From Phreatobacter cathodiphilus (GTDB lineage: Bacteria; Pseudomonadota; Alphaproteobacteria; Rhizobiales; Phreatobacteraceae): 64,000 nt of DNA. A model generated the notes under the pieces. That model searched no databases. It was not told the origin of the DNA and saw only the letters and a program-made list of their open reading frames with translations. Positions 17,498 to 26,234 of the stretch are shown here, piece by piece (position 1 is the first letter of the stretch; each line of letters starts with the position of its first letter). The stretch spans positions 1,976,001-2,040,000 of the forward strand of contig NZ_CP027668.1 of the NCBI RefSeq assembly GCF_003008515.1, read 5' to 3'. The position numbers and the translations under genes are program-made.

Positions 17498-17826
17498 GAC
17501 TCCTCCTCCAGGAAGGCTTGCAGCCGGTCGAGCCGGCGGGTCCAGAAGATCTGGTAGTGGGTGAGCCAGTTCACCGCCTCCTCCATCGGAGCAGCGTTCA
17601 ACCGGCAGAGGACGGTTCGCCCGGACTTGGTCCGGGTGACGAGATCGGCTTCGGCCAGCACGTCGAGATGCTTCATCACCGCCGGCAGCGACATGGCGAA
17701 GGGCCTGGCGAGATCGCTGACCGACATCTCCTCGGCGGAGGCGAGCTGGGCCAGCAGCGCCCGCCGGGTGGGATCGGCGAGAGCCTGGAAGGTTCTGTTG
17801 AGGGGCAAGGCCTGATGCTTAACCAT
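17371..17826 (-). CDS. ArsR-family metalloregulator-type winged-helix repressor
   Basis: A 151-residue ArsR/SmtB-fold regulator: LNRTFQALADPTRRALLAQL, then MSVSDLARPFAMSLPAVMKHLDVL as the recognition helix, and TRTKSGRTVLCRLNAAPMEEAVNWL. No metal-binding cysteine pair is seen, as in the subgroup linked to SRPBCC proteins. The core ends near residue 110; the last 40 residues are Pro/Ser/Arg-rich and overlap the downstream SRPBCC gene by 127 bases in a different frame. It probably represses its own operon. Confidence 0.88.
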   Translation of the reverse strand: MVKHQALPLNRTFQALADPTRRALLAQLASAEEMSVSDLARPFAMSLPAVMKHLDVLAEADLVTRTKSGRTVLCRLNAAPMEEAVNWLTHYQIFWTRRLDRLQAFLEEESCPPSPDRSTLRLATATPSPASPSGDGSTPRPRGSTRRGPTR

Positions 17827-17873
17827 GAAGTTAAGTGTTAGGGCGCCGGCCTCGTGCTGTCAAGCGGCCCCCC

Positions 17874-18413
17874 TCAGGCCGCGCGGTGCAGCGGGCGGCA
17901 GGCTGCGGGGACGGGGCGAAGCGGCCGCGAGATCGCCACGAGGCGGGGATCGCTGCGCGAGACGCCGGCGGCAAAGCCCGCCCGCGCCGCCAGCGCCAGC
18001 ATGCGGCGGTTGCCCGCAAGCACCTCGCCGTGGATGAGCGCGGCCCGCGGCGCGGCGCGGCGGGCGAGACTCGCCACCAGGGCCCGGCCGATGCCCCGCC
18101 CCTGCCAGGCATCGGCGACGGAGAGGGCGAATTCGGCCCGGCCGTCGCTGCCAAAGGCGCAGATCGCCTCGCCCACCATCACGCCCTCCCCCGGCCCGCC
18201 CGCGATGGCGGCGAGGGCGAAGACGTCGCGGCCGGCGACGAGGCGCAGCGCCTCCGCCTCGCTGATCAGGTTGACGCCGCCGAGGAAGCGGCTGTGCCGC
18301 GAGGCGGGCGACAGCGCCGCCACATGGGAGGCGAGGAGCGGCGCCTCCTCCGCTGCCAAGGGGCGGATGATGAGGAACCCGGCGCCGAGCGCCACGTGGT
18401 CGGCCGCGCCCAT
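17874..18413 (-). CDS. GNAT-family N-acetyltransferase
   Basis: A 179-residue GNAT acetyltransferase. It has the N-terminal FLIIRPL strand, the acetyl-CoA pyrophosphate loop QGRGIGRALV (Q/RxxGxG/A form), and HGEVLAGNRRMLALAARAGF, the usual beta5-alpha4 region. The acceptor substrate is unknown. It starts 3 bp past the DUF2917 gene on the same strand, so the two are probably cotranscribed. Confidence 0.85.
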   Translation of the reverse strand: MGAADHVALGAGFLIIRPLAAEEAPLLASHVAALSPASRHSRFLGGVNLISEAEALRLVAGRDVFALAAIAGGPGEGVMVGEAICAFGSDGRAEFALSVADAWQGRGIGRALVASLARRAAPRAALIHGEVLAGNRRMLALAARAGFAAGVSRSDPRLVAISRPLRPVPAACRPLHRAA

Positions 18414-18416
18414 GGT

Positions 18417-18713
18417 TCAGGCCGCCCGGCTGGCGGCTACTGGCGCGTTCGTCTCCGGCGCGGCGGCCGGCGCGGCGGGGGCCGTCTCGATCTGCACAGC
18501 CGCCGGCCCGGCCAGGGCGCAGACCAGCGTCAGGCCGGCGCGGTCGACCACGAAGGCCTCGCCCTCCTCGACCACGACGTCGCGCGGGTCGTCCTGCAGC
18601 GTCACCCACAGGGCTCCGGCGAGGGCGAGGATGCGGGTGCCCACGGCCTCGGGCAGGCGGACGACGCCTCCCCGCACGAGATCGACGCGGACGGACGGAT
18701 CGAGACAGACCAT
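18417..18713 (-). CDS. DUF2917 domain protein
   Basis: A 98-residue cytoplasmic protein with the DUF2917 core: VVRLPEAVGTRILALAGALW, then VTLQDDPRDVVVEEGEAFVV, a short cupin-like beta structure. The chosen ATG has GGGAGG 5 bases upstream; the longer frame above it is not protein-like. The tail is Ala/Pro-rich. DUF2917 proteins have no known function but often sit next to LysR regulators, as here (18851, divergent). It is cotranscribed with the GNAT gene. Confidence 0.82.
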   Translation of the reverse strand: MVCLDPSVRVDLVRGGVVRLPEAVGTRILALAGALWVTLQDDPRDVVVEEGEAFVVDRAGLTLVCALAGPAAVQIETAPAAPAAAPETNAPVAASRAA

Positions 18714-18850
18714 GGCGGCCTCCCTGGATGAGTGAGGGGAATGTGAAAGCTGCTGCGAGGCGCGACACCGGCGCCGTTCTATGCTTAGAATGCAGGCGGT
18801 TTCCGCAGCGCACAAACGATCAAATCTCACACACCTGATGAGTTCTGCTC

Positions 18851-19819
18851 ATGGCACGCAAACGCTATGACCTGCCCCCGCTGGGCTTCGTGCAAGGCTT
18901 CGAGGCCGCCGCCCGCACCCTCTCCTTCACCCGCGCCGCCGACGAACTGGCGTTGACCCAGTCGGCGGTGAGCCGCCAGATCAAGACGCTGGAGGACCAT
19001 CTCGGCGTCGTCCTCTTCGAGCGCCGCCACCGCACCCTCGCCCTCACCGAGGACGGCCGCGCCTTCCAGCGTATCGCCGTCGACGTGCTCGACCGCCTGC
19101 AGGGCGCCATCAACCAGATGCGCTCCCGCGGCGCCGACAACCAGCTCGCGGTGACCACCGTCACCGGCTTCGCCTCGCTGTGGCTGATTCCGCGCCTCAA
19201 GCGCTTCACCCGCCTCAACCCGCATATCGACGTCCGGATCATCGCCAACGACCGCGTCCTCGACCTCGACCGCAGCCAGATCGACCTCGCCATCCGCTAT
19301 TCGAAGGTGGACCGCGCCGCGCCCGACGCCGAAAAGCTCTTCGCCGAGGACATCCTGCCGGTCTGCCATCCCTCGCTGGTGGCCGACGTCGCGACGCCGC
19401 TGCTGCGGCCGGAGGACCTGAGGCATCACACGCTGCTGCATCTCGACTATCACGGCGCCAGCCGCACCTGGTTCGACTGGGGCACCTGGATGACCGCCCT
19501 CGGCATCGAGGACCTGCGGCCGGCCGGCTCCCTGCGCTTCTCGCGCTACGACCAGATGATCCAGGCCGCCATGAGCGGCCAGGGCGTCGCTCTCGGCGTC
19601 TCGCCGCTGATCAACGAGGCGATCCGCTCCGGCACCCTGGTCGCGCCCTTCGACCGGCAGGTGGACGGCCCCCACGGCTATTATCTCATCCGCTCGCGCG
19701 CCGGTGCCGCGCGGCCGCAGGTCGCCGCCTTCTGCGCCTGGCTGCGCGAGGAGGCGACGGAGGACGCCATCGCCGAGCCTCTGGCCGACAGCGCCGGCTT
19801 CGGCGCGGCGGTGCTGTGA
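18851..19819 (+). CDS. LysR-family transcriptional regulator (GcvA-like)
   Basis: A 322-residue LysR regulator. The N-terminal winged helix (FVQGFEAAARTLSFTRAADE, then LALTQSAVSRQIKTLEDHLG) is of the GcvA type, followed by the periplasmic-binding-protein-like effector domain beginning at TTVTGFASLWLIPRLKRF. It is divergent from the DUF2917-GNAT operon with 137 bp between the starts, and by the usual LysR logic should control it and itself. The effector is unknown. Confidence 0.92.
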   Translation: MARKRYDLPPLGFVQGFEAAARTLSFTRAADELALTQSAVSRQIKTLEDHLGVVLFERRHRTLALTEDGRAFQRIAVDVLDRLQGAINQMRSRGADNQLAVTTVTGFASLWLIPRLKRFTRLNPHIDVRIIANDRVLDLDRSQIDLAIRYSKVDRAAPDAEKLFAEDILPVCHPSLVADVATPLLRPEDLRHHTLLHLDYHGASRTWFDWGTWMTALGIEDLRPAGSLRFSRYDQMIQAAMSGQGVALGVSPLINEAIRSGTLVAPFDRQVDGPHGYYLIRSRAGAARPQVAAFCAWLREEATEDAIAEPLADSAGFGAAVL

Positions 19820-19931
19820 GGGACGGCCGGGCGAGCGGGCCGGCTGCGGCAGGCCGGGGGCGCGCCCCTGTCCACAAGGCCGGCCTGCCGCCTTGCAAAT
19901 CAGCGGCGGCGCGGGCATAGAACCCGTCAAC

Positions 19932-20022
19932 GGAGACGTGGCCGAGCGGCTGAAGGCACTCGTTTGCTAAATGAGCATACCCCAAAAGGGTATCGAGGGT
20001 TCGAATCCCTCCGTCTCCGCCA
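19932..20022 (+). tRNA. tRNA-Ser (anticodon GCU)
   Basis: A full cloverleaf with the long variable arm of class II tRNAs. The acceptor stem GGAGACG pairs with CGTCTCC, the anticodon arm is CTCGT-TTGCTAA-ATGAG giving GCT in the loop, the variable arm pairs ATACCC with GGGTAT, and the T-arm is GAGGG-TTCGAAT-CCCTC. The discriminator is G and CCA is encoded (20020-20022). It reads AGC/AGU codons. Confidence 0.97.
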
Positions 20023-20176
20023 CCATCCCGCTCACGGCAGCCACGCTTCGCTCGACACCCGCATTGGGCCTGTCGGCCGGTCGCGCCGTCGCGCTGTTGG
20101 CTGAGAGTTCGGACGTCGCCCTTGCCGCTCCGCCCTCTTCATTGTCCCAACAGTGTTGCAGTCGCCCGCTCTCCTC

Positions 20177-20734
20177 TCAGGCGCCTGCCGCATCGGCCTC
20201 GGGAAAGTCCAGATGATAGCGCTGTCCTGCGCCATCCCACACGAATTGGCAGCGGGACAGGAAGGCGCGACCAAGGATCACCCGGGTCGGCACCCTCTCA
20301 TAGTCACGAACGAGGGACAGGACCTCAGCGTCGACGTTGAGATCGTAGTTCCGGCTGAGATCGACGCTGACGCGCGCCAGATAGCGCGTTGCATCGCGGA
20401 TGAGCACGCCGGAAAAGGTGCCCTCCAGTTTCGTGCCGAACCGCTCGCAGAGGCCCGGATCCATGCGGATACGGGACACGCCCGTGTCGATGAGGCCCCA
20501 GACCCATTCCGAAATCCCGCCGTCGCCGCCGCCATAGAAGCCGACATGAACCTTGATGCAGGGGAAGCCGGCGACGTTGTCTTGCGTAGGCTTGCCGAGG
20601 GGGTCGAGAAAGACGATGTCGACGCGAGCCATGCGGCCTCCGGGGGTGAGGATCAGGGCAGTGCAGGTGGGTGGGGCCGTCCAGGTCGTCGCGGGATAGT
20701 CGAACTCGAACAGGCGCCTGCGGCGGTCGGTCAT
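20177..20734 (-). CDS. Retropepsin-like aspartyl protease-fold protein
   Basis: A 185-residue protein with the two signatures of the retropepsin-like fold: a catalytic-type loop LIDTGVSRI (Asp83-Thr-Gly-Val86) and a later VILGRAFL (153-159), the psi-loop segment that follows it in these proteins. The usual motif is DTGA or DTGS, so Val86 is a variation. There is no signal peptide or membrane segment. The start may be this ATG or one five codons upstream; neither has a clear ribosome site. It sits just after tRNA-Ser on the opposite strand with no operon partner. Whether it is an active protease is unknown. Confidence 0.6.
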   Translation of the reverse strand: MTDRRRRLFEFDYPATTWTAPPTCTALILTPGGRMARVDIVFLDPLGKPTQDNVAGFPCIKVHVGFYGGGDGGISEWVWGLIDTGVSRIRMDPGLCERFGTKLEGTFSGVLIRDATRYLARVSVDLSRNYDLNVDAEVLSLVRDYERVPTRVILGRAFLSRCQFVWDGAGQRYHLDFPEADAAGA

Positions 20735-21075
20735 GCCGCACCCGGACATTCGCGGATTCGCGGTGGCCCTGCGACCTTACGGGGGTAGTCGCTGACATGG
20801 CTGAGGAGGCCATCACTGCCGAGCCTCGCAGACCCGCGCGTCCGTCCCTTGCGCGGCTTGTCGGTCCGCCTGGTAGCTCACCATCACCGAACGCTTCTTC
20901 CTCGCTGGCGCGAGCCGCGCATGTCGAGCGCGCCAGTTCGGCACCGAATTCGCCAAAATGACCGTTGTCTTTGCGCCGTCGATCGCTCTCGTTCCTCCCC
21001 TTGCCCCGACTCCCTCCCCACGCCATGCTCCCCATGGCACGGCGGTTGCTCGGGCCCTCGCAAGGAGAGCGATCC
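20735..21075. other. Gene-free stretch upstream of the MocR gene
   Basis: About 340 bp between two divergent genes. No protein-like frame is seen. It presumably carries the promoters of the retropepsin-like gene and the MocR gene. ATTCGCGG occurs twice in tandem near 20748-20763. Nothing else is recognisable. Confidence 0.4.
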
Positions 21076-22635
21076 ATGCGACACAAGCCGTCCCGCGCGA
21101 CATGGTCCGATCTCCTGCACCTGGCGCTGGACCCGGCCGGCGACAGCCCCATCTTCCAGCAGATCTATCTGGCGCTGCGCGAGGCGATCGTCGCCAACAC
21201 GCTGGCGCCCGGCGGCCGGCTGCCCTCGAGCCGCGCCCTCGCCCTCCGGCTCGGCGTTTCCCGCACCTCCGTCGTCTCCGCCTATGACCAGCTCCTCGCC
21301 GAGGGCTATGTGGTCGGCCGCGGCGGCTCGGGCACCTATGTCTCGGACGAGGTGCCCGCCGTCCTCGCGCCGCCGCCCGCCCCGGGCGGCGGGAGCGCCG
21401 CCACCCGCCGCAGCCTCTCGGTGGCGGGGGCGCGCTACGGTCGCTTCGCCGCCGAGATGACGCTGCCGGGCAGCCTGCCCTTCGCCGCCGGCTGCTGCTC
21501 CGTCGACGCCAAGACGGTGGAGGACTGGCGGCGCATCGGCGCCGGCCAGATGCGCCGTCTCGACCCGGTCAACCTCTCCTATGCCGATCCGAGCGGCGAA
21601 CCGGCCCTCCGCCGCGAGATCGCCGCCTATCTGCGCGCCGCCCGCGCCGTCCGGTGCGACGAGGAGCAGGTCGTCGTGCTCTCCGGCGCCCAGCAGGCCA
21701 TCGACCTGTCGATCCGCACGCTGCTCGATCCCGGCGACCCCGTCTGGATCGAGGATCCCGGCTATGGCGCCACGCGCGAGGCGCTGGCGGCGGCCGGCGC
21801 CGCCCTCGTGCCGGTGCCGGTGGACGAGGCGGGCCTCGACGTCGCCGCCGGCATGGCCGCGGCCGGTGGCGCGCGGGCGGCCTACATCACGCCATCGCAT
21901 CAATATCCGACCGGCGCGGTGATGAGCATGGCGCGCCGCCTCGACCTGCTCGCCTGGGCGGCGCAGACCGGCGCCTGGATCATCGAGGACGATTACGACA
22001 GCGAGTTCCGCTATGCCGGCCGGCCGCTGGCCTCGCTCCAGGGCCTCGATCGCAACGGCTGCGTCGTCTATGTCGGCACCCTCAGCAAGGTGCTGTTCCC
22101 CGGCATCCGGCTCGGCTTCGCCGTGGTGCCGCACCAGCTCGTCGACGTCTTCCGCGGCGCCCGCTTCCTCGCCGATCGCTCCCCGCCGACACTCCAGCAG
22201 GCCATGACGGCCGAATTCATGCGCCAGGGCCTGCTGGTCAGCCACATCCGGCGCATGCGCCAGCGCTACAAGGAGGCGCGCGACGTGGTGGTCGAGGCCA
22301 TCGGCCGCCACCTCGGCGACCTCGTCGACATCGAGGTGCCCGATTGCGGCATCCAGCTCGTCGTCCACTTCCGCGATGGCCTTTCCGACATCGCGGTGAC
22401 CGAGGCCGCCCGCCGGCAGGGTCTGGTCGTCAAGCCGGTCAGCCCGCATTACCTGGCCGCCCCGCCCCGCCAGGGCCTCGTCCTCGGCTATTCCGGCTTC
22501 GACGCCCACAGGCTGCGCGCAGCTTCCGCCGAACTCGGTCGCATCGTCCGTGCCGTGGCCGAGGGGCCCGCCGCCGCCCCGTCGCGGCCGGCGGTACCCC
22601 GGCGCGCCTTCGCCGGGGCGGCCTCGCGCGGCTGA
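21076..22635 (+). CDS. MocR/PdxR-type regulator: GntR helix-turn-helix fused to aminotransferase-like domain
   Basis: A 519-residue MocR-family regulator. Residues 20-90 form a GntR winged helix (PIFQQIYLALREAIVANTLA, GRLPSSRALALRLGVSRTSV, GRGGSGTYV). The rest is a type I aminotransferase-like effector domain that binds PLP: YADPSGEPALRREIAAYL, DDYDSEFRY and the Schiff-base Lys in GTLSKVLFPGIRLG. The start is the internal ATG with AAGGAG 8 bases upstream. MocR proteins typically control a neighbouring gene; a tandem CCAAGTGG repeat lies just downstream, before the oxidoreductase-amidase operon. Confidence 0.92.
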   Translation: MRHKPSRATWSDLLHLALDPAGDSPIFQQIYLALREAIVANTLAPGGRLPSSRALALRLGVSRTSVVSAYDQLLAEGYVVGRGGSGTYVSDEVPAVLAPPPAPGGGSAATRRSLSVAGARYGRFAAEMTLPGSLPFAAGCCSVDAKTVEDWRRIGAGQMRRLDPVNLSYADPSGEPALRREIAAYLRAARAVRCDEEQVVVLSGAQQAIDLSIRTLLDPGDPVWIEDPGYGATREALAAAGAALVPVPVDEAGLDVAAGMAAAGGARAAYITPSHQYPTGAVMSMARRLDLLAWAAQTGAWIIEDDYDSEFRYAGRPLASLQGLDRNGCVVYVGTLSKVLFPGIRLGFAVVPHQLVDVFRGARFLADRSPPTLQQAMTAEFMRQGLLVSHIRRMRQRYKEARDVVVEAIGRHLGDLVDIEVPDCGIQLVVHFRDGLSDIAVTEAARRQGLVVKPVSPHYLAAPPRQGLVLGYSGFDAHRLRAASAELGRIVRAVAEGPAAAPSRPAVPRRAFAGAASRG

Positions 22636-22645
22636 GGACGGCGCG

Positions 22646-22676
22646 CCAAGTGGCCCGCCGCTCAGGGCCCAAGTGG
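22646..22676 (+). promoter_or_regulatory. Tandem CCAAGTGG repeat, putative MocR operator
   Basis: CCAAGTGG occurs at 22646-22653 and again at 22669-22676, a direct repeat with 23-bp periodicity (about two helical turns), in the short gap between the MocR gene and the oxidoreductase it precedes. MocR-type regulators such as PdxR and GabR are known to bind direct repeats. A TTGCAG at 22680 could be a -35 box. The assignment is inference. Confidence 0.5.
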
Positions 22677-22759
22677 TCATTGCAGCTGTTCCAGTTCGAA
22701 ACTGAGATCGCCGGGCGCGCCCCGATGGCGTTTCGCGCGCGCACCGATCGAGGATGCCG

Positions 22760-24793
22760 ATGAAGACCGTACGCGTGGCCTGCGCCCATGACTGCCCCGA
22801 CCTCTGCTCCCTCATCGCCGAGGTGGACGGCGACAGGATCACGAAGATCTCGGGCGATCCGGACCAGCCCTTCACCGCCGGCTTCGCCTGCGCCAAGGTC
22901 AATCGCGACACCGAACTCGTGCATTCGCCCGAGCGCCTGAAGACGCCCCTGAAGCGCGTCGGCCCCAAGGGCTCAGGCCGGTTCGCGTCGATCTCCTGGG
23001 ACGAGGCGCTGGACGAGATCACCGCCCGCTGGAAGGCCATCATCGCCGAATCCGGCCCGCTCGCCCTCCTCGGCTACGCCTACAGCGCCCACCAGGGCCA
23101 GATGAACCGCCACATCGTCAACGGCCTGTTCTACGCCATGGGCACCAGCCGCCTGCAGGCCGGGACGGTGTGCGACAGTTGCTGCGAGACCGCGTGGGAC
23201 CTGACGCTCGGCCCGGTCGGCGGCGCCGACCCGGAATCGGTGGTCGATTCCGATCTCGTCATCGCCTGGGGCTGCGACCTCATGGCGGTGAACGTGCATT
23301 TCTGGGCGAAGCTCGACGCACCCCGCAAACGCGGCGTCAAGGTCGTCGTCATCGACCCGCGCCGCAGCCGCACGGCCGCCAGCGCCGACTGGCACCTGCC
23401 GATCCGCATCGGCACGGATGCCGCTCTGGCGCTCGGCATCGTCCATATCCTGGTGCGCGACGGCCTGTGCGACCGCGCCTATCTCGCCGCCAACACGCTA
23501 GGCTTCGACCGCTGGGAACGCGAGATCGTGCCGCGCTTCACGCCGGACCGCGTGTCTGAGATCACGGGTCTGTCGGTCGCCGACATCGAGACGCTCGCGG
23601 CGATGTATGGCGCGGCGAAACGCTCCTTCATCCGCATCGGCGAGGGCATGACGCGGCTGGCCCGCGGCGGTCAGGCGCTGCGCGCCGTGGCCACCCTGCC
23701 GGCCGTCACCGGCGCCTACGGCCGGCCCGGCGGCGGCGCCTTGCTGCTCACCGCCGGCTCGATGGACTTCAACTTCTCGTCCGTCCGCAAGCCGCCCTCC
23801 GGCCCGGCCGCCACGCGCCTCGTCAACCAGAGCCTGCTCGGCCGCGAGCTCCTGGAGATGAAGGACCCGCCGCTGCGCGCCCTCTTCATCGCCGCCAACA
23901 ATCCCGCCGTGACCTGCCCCGAGGCGGGCCTCGTCCGCCAGGGGCTCGCCCGCGAGGACCTCTTCACCGTCGTCCACGACCCCTTCATGACCGATACCGC
24001 GGCCTATGCCGACATCGTCCTGCCGGCCACGACCTATCTCGAGACCGAGGATTTCTACCGCGGTTACGGCAGCTACTACATGCAGTATTCGCCCGCCGCC
24101 GTCGCCCCGCAGGGCGCGGCCTGGTCGAACTTCAGGCTGGCCCAGGAGCTCGCCCGCCGCATGGGCGTCACCGACCCGATCTTCTCGAAGAGCGAGAAGG
24201 AGATCCTCCCCGAGTTCTTCAAGGGCTCGACCGGCGCGGTCGCCGCCGTGGATCCCGCCAGTCTGTACGACGGCGTCCCCGTCAAGGTCGCCCCGCCCCC
24301 CGGCCAGACCTTCGCGACGCCCTCCGGCAAGCTGGAGATTTTCTCGCAGACCCTCGCCGACCAGGGCGTCCCGCCCATGCCTGACTGGCAGCCGGACGCG
24401 CAGGAGGAGGCCGACGCGGCGAAATGGCCGCTGCGCCTGCTCACGGCGCCCTCCTATTTCCAGCCGCACACGGCATTCTCCGGCGTCGCCTTCCTGCGCA
24501 AGCGCGAGGGCGAGCCCTTCTGCGTGCTGCACCCCCAGGACGCCGCGAAACGCGGCCTCGAGAACGGCGCCAAGGTGAGGCTGTTCAACGAGCGGGCCGC
24601 CATCGGCCTCGTGCTGAAGGTCGCTGACGACGTCCAGCCCGGCGTGATCCTCGTCCCCGGCCAGCGCCCTGGCACCGAGGCCGTCGACGGCACGGTCAAC
24701 ATGCTCTGCTCCGACCGTCTCACCGACATCGGCGAAGGCGCCTCCTACCAGAGCACGTTCCTCGACGTGGAGGCCTGGGAGGTCAGAGCCTGA
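22760..24793 (+). CDS. Molybdopterin-dependent oxidoreductase with [4Fe-4S] domain
   Basis: A 677-residue member of the DMSO-reductase superfamily. The N-terminal iron-sulphur domain has Cys8, Cys12, Cys16 and Cys44 (CAHDCPDLC ... FACAK). Then follow SISWDEALDEI, the AWGCDLMAVN and VVVIDPRRSRTA segments of the molybdopterin-binding domain, and a C-terminal dinucleotide-binding barrel near residues 560-670. There is no Tat signal, so it is a cytoplasmic enzyme. ATG at 22760 is preferred over the one two codons upstream because it has GAGG at a better distance. An amidase follows 26 bp downstream. The substrate is unknown. Confidence 0.9.
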   Translation: MKTVRVACAHDCPDLCSLIAEVDGDRITKISGDPDQPFTAGFACAKVNRDTELVHSPERLKTPLKRVGPKGSGRFASISWDEALDEITARWKAIIAESGPLALLGYAYSAHQGQMNRHIVNGLFYAMGTSRLQAGTVCDSCCETAWDLTLGPVGGADPESVVDSDLVIAWGCDLMAVNVHFWAKLDAPRKRGVKVVVIDPRRSRTAASADWHLPIRIGTDAALALGIVHILVRDGLCDRAYLAANTLGFDRWEREIVPRFTPDRVSEITGLSVADIETLAAMYGAAKRSFIRIGEGMTRLARGGQALRAVATLPAVTGAYGRPGGGALLLTAGSMDFNFSSVRKPPSGPAATRLVNQSLLGRELLEMKDPPLRALFIAANNPAVTCPEAGLVRQGLAREDLFTVVHDPFMTDTAAYADIVLPATTYLETEDFYRGYGSYYMQYSPAAVAPQGAAWSNFRLAQELARRMGVTDPIFSKSEKEILPEFFKGSTGAVAAVDPASLYDGVPVKVAPPPGQTFATPSGKLEIFSQTLADQGVPPMPDWQPDAQEEADAAKWPLRLLTAPSYFQPHTAFSGVAFLRKREGEPFCVLHPQDAAKRGLENGAKVRLFNERAAIGLVLKVADDVQPGVILVPGQRPGTEAVDGTVNMLCSDRLTDIGEGASYQSTFLDVEAWEVRA

Positions 24794-24819
24794 CCGGCGG
24801 CGGATCGGCGGGGGCCGAC

Positions 24820-26220
24820 ATGAGCACGACCGGACAGCTCGCCACCCTCTCGGCCCACGCAATGGCCGCGCTGGTACGCACGCGGTGCGCCTCCCCCGTC
24901 GAGATCCTCGACGACCTGCTCGACCGCATCGCCGCGCTGGAGCCGCGCCTCAACGCCTTCGTCGCGATCGACGTGGACGGCGCCCGCGCCGCTGCGCATG
25001 AGGCGGAAGCCGCCGTGATGCGCGGCAAGCGTCTCGGGCCCCTGCACGGCGTCCCGGTGACGATCAAGGACGTGCAGGCCGTGGCCGGCCTGCCGACGCG
25101 CCGCGGCTCCTGGCACTCCGACCCCGCCCCTGCCGCCGAGGACGCTCCCGCCGTCGCCCGCCTGCGGGCGGCAGGCGCCGTCATCCTCGGCAAGACGACC
25201 ACCACCGAACAGGGCTGGACCGCCGTCAGCGAAAACCCGCTCACCGGCGCCACCGACAATCCGTGGAAACGGGGCCGGACCGCCGGCGGCTCCTCATCGG
25301 GCGCGGCGGCCCTCGCGGCCGCCGGTTGCGGCCCGCTGCATCTCGGTACGGACGGCGCCGGCTCCGTGCGGCTCCCCGCCCATTTCTGCGGCGTCGTCGG
25401 CTTCAAGCCGACCTTCGGCATGGTGCCCTACCTGCCCGTGCCCAACAACGGCGGGCTCTCGCATATCGGGCCGATCGCCCGCGACCCTGCCGATGCCGAA
25501 CTCATGCTGGAGGTCATGGCGGGCCAGCACTCCGCCGACTACACCACCCTGCCCGGCGGCTTCCGCCGCGATCCCGCCGGCCCGGACCTCACCGGCCTGA
25601 GGATCGCCTACAGCCCCGACCTCGGCCATGCCCGGGTCGATCCCGAGATCGCCGGGATGGTCGAGGCCGCGGTGCGGGCCTTCGAACGCCTCGGGGCCGC
25701 CGTGGAGACCGTGGCACCGGCCTGGGGCCCGCTCGGCCCGCGCCTGATCCGCGACCTCTGGGGTCCGCCTCTCCTGCCCTATGCGCCCGCCGACGCCGCG
25801 GCGGAGGCCGCGATGGACCAAGGCTTCGTCGCCTGCCTCAGGGAGAGCGGCGGGGCCTCGTGGCGCGACGTCCAGGCCGCCCAGGCGCGCCGCCACGCCT
25901 ATGCCGGAGCGGTGGGGCGCTGGTTTGGCGAGGGCTGGGACCTGTTGGTGACGCCGGCGGCCTCCGTCGCCGCCTTTCCGCACGGCCGCCAGGTGCCCGA
26001 CCATTGGCCCGGCCACGCCTGGGACTGGCTCACCTGGGCGGAGTTCTCTTATCCCTTCAACCTCGCCCATTGCCCCGCCGTCTCGGTGCCCTGCGGGCTC
26101 ACGCAGGAGGGCCTACCGGTCGGGCTGCAGATCGCCGGCCCGCGCCTCTCCGACCCGCTGGTCATGCGGGCGGCGCGCGCCTTCCTCGCGGCGCGGCCCT
26201 TCCCCGCCTGGACCGGCTGA
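24820..26220 (+). CDS. Amidase (amidase-signature family)
   Basis: A 466-residue amidase. The triad is complete: Lys83 (VTIKDVQA), cis-Ser158 (GGSSSGA) and nucleophile Ser182 (TDGAGSVRLP), again 24 residues apart. The spacer PAHFCGVVGFKPTFG is typical. It lies 26 bp after the molybdopterin oxidoreductase gene, so the two form an operon, probably under the upstream MocR regulator. An oxidoreductase and an amidase acting in succession suggests breakdown of a nitrogen-containing compound; the substrate cannot be named. Confidence 0.92.
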   Translation: MSTTGQLATLSAHAMAALVRTRCASPVEILDDLLDRIAALEPRLNAFVAIDVDGARAAAHEAEAAVMRGKRLGPLHGVPVTIKDVQAVAGLPTRRGSWHSDPAPAAEDAPAVARLRAAGAVILGKTTTTEQGWTAVSENPLTGATDNPWKRGRTAGGSSSGAAALAAAGCGPLHLGTDGAGSVRLPAHFCGVVGFKPTFGMVPYLPVPNNGGLSHIGPIARDPADAELMLEVMAGQHSADYTTLPGGFRRDPAGPDLTGLRIAYSPDLGHARVDPEIAGMVEAAVRAFERLGAAVETVAPAWGPLGPRLIRDLWGPPLLPYAPADAAAEAAMDQGFVACLRESGGASWRDVQAAQARRHAYAGAVGRWFGEGWDLLVTPAASVAAFPHGRQVPDHWPGHAWDWLTWAEFSYPFNLAHCPAVSVPCGLTQEGLPVGLQIAGPRLSDPLVMRAARAFLAARPFPAWTG

Positions 26221-26234
26221 ACCGGCGGGATGCC

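Noticed and set aside
17831-18735. Several long plus-strand frames antisense to the GNAT and DUF2917 genes
   Set aside because: Frame shadows; the minus-strand proteins have recognisable domains and ribosome sites.
19932-21075. Genomic island inserted at tRNA-Ser
   Set aside because: No integrase, no repeat of the tRNA 3' end and no GC shift beyond the tRNA; the neighbours look chromosomal.
20884-23043. 719-codon minus-strand frame
   Set aside because: Antisense to the MocR and oxidoreductase genes; composition typical of a shadow.
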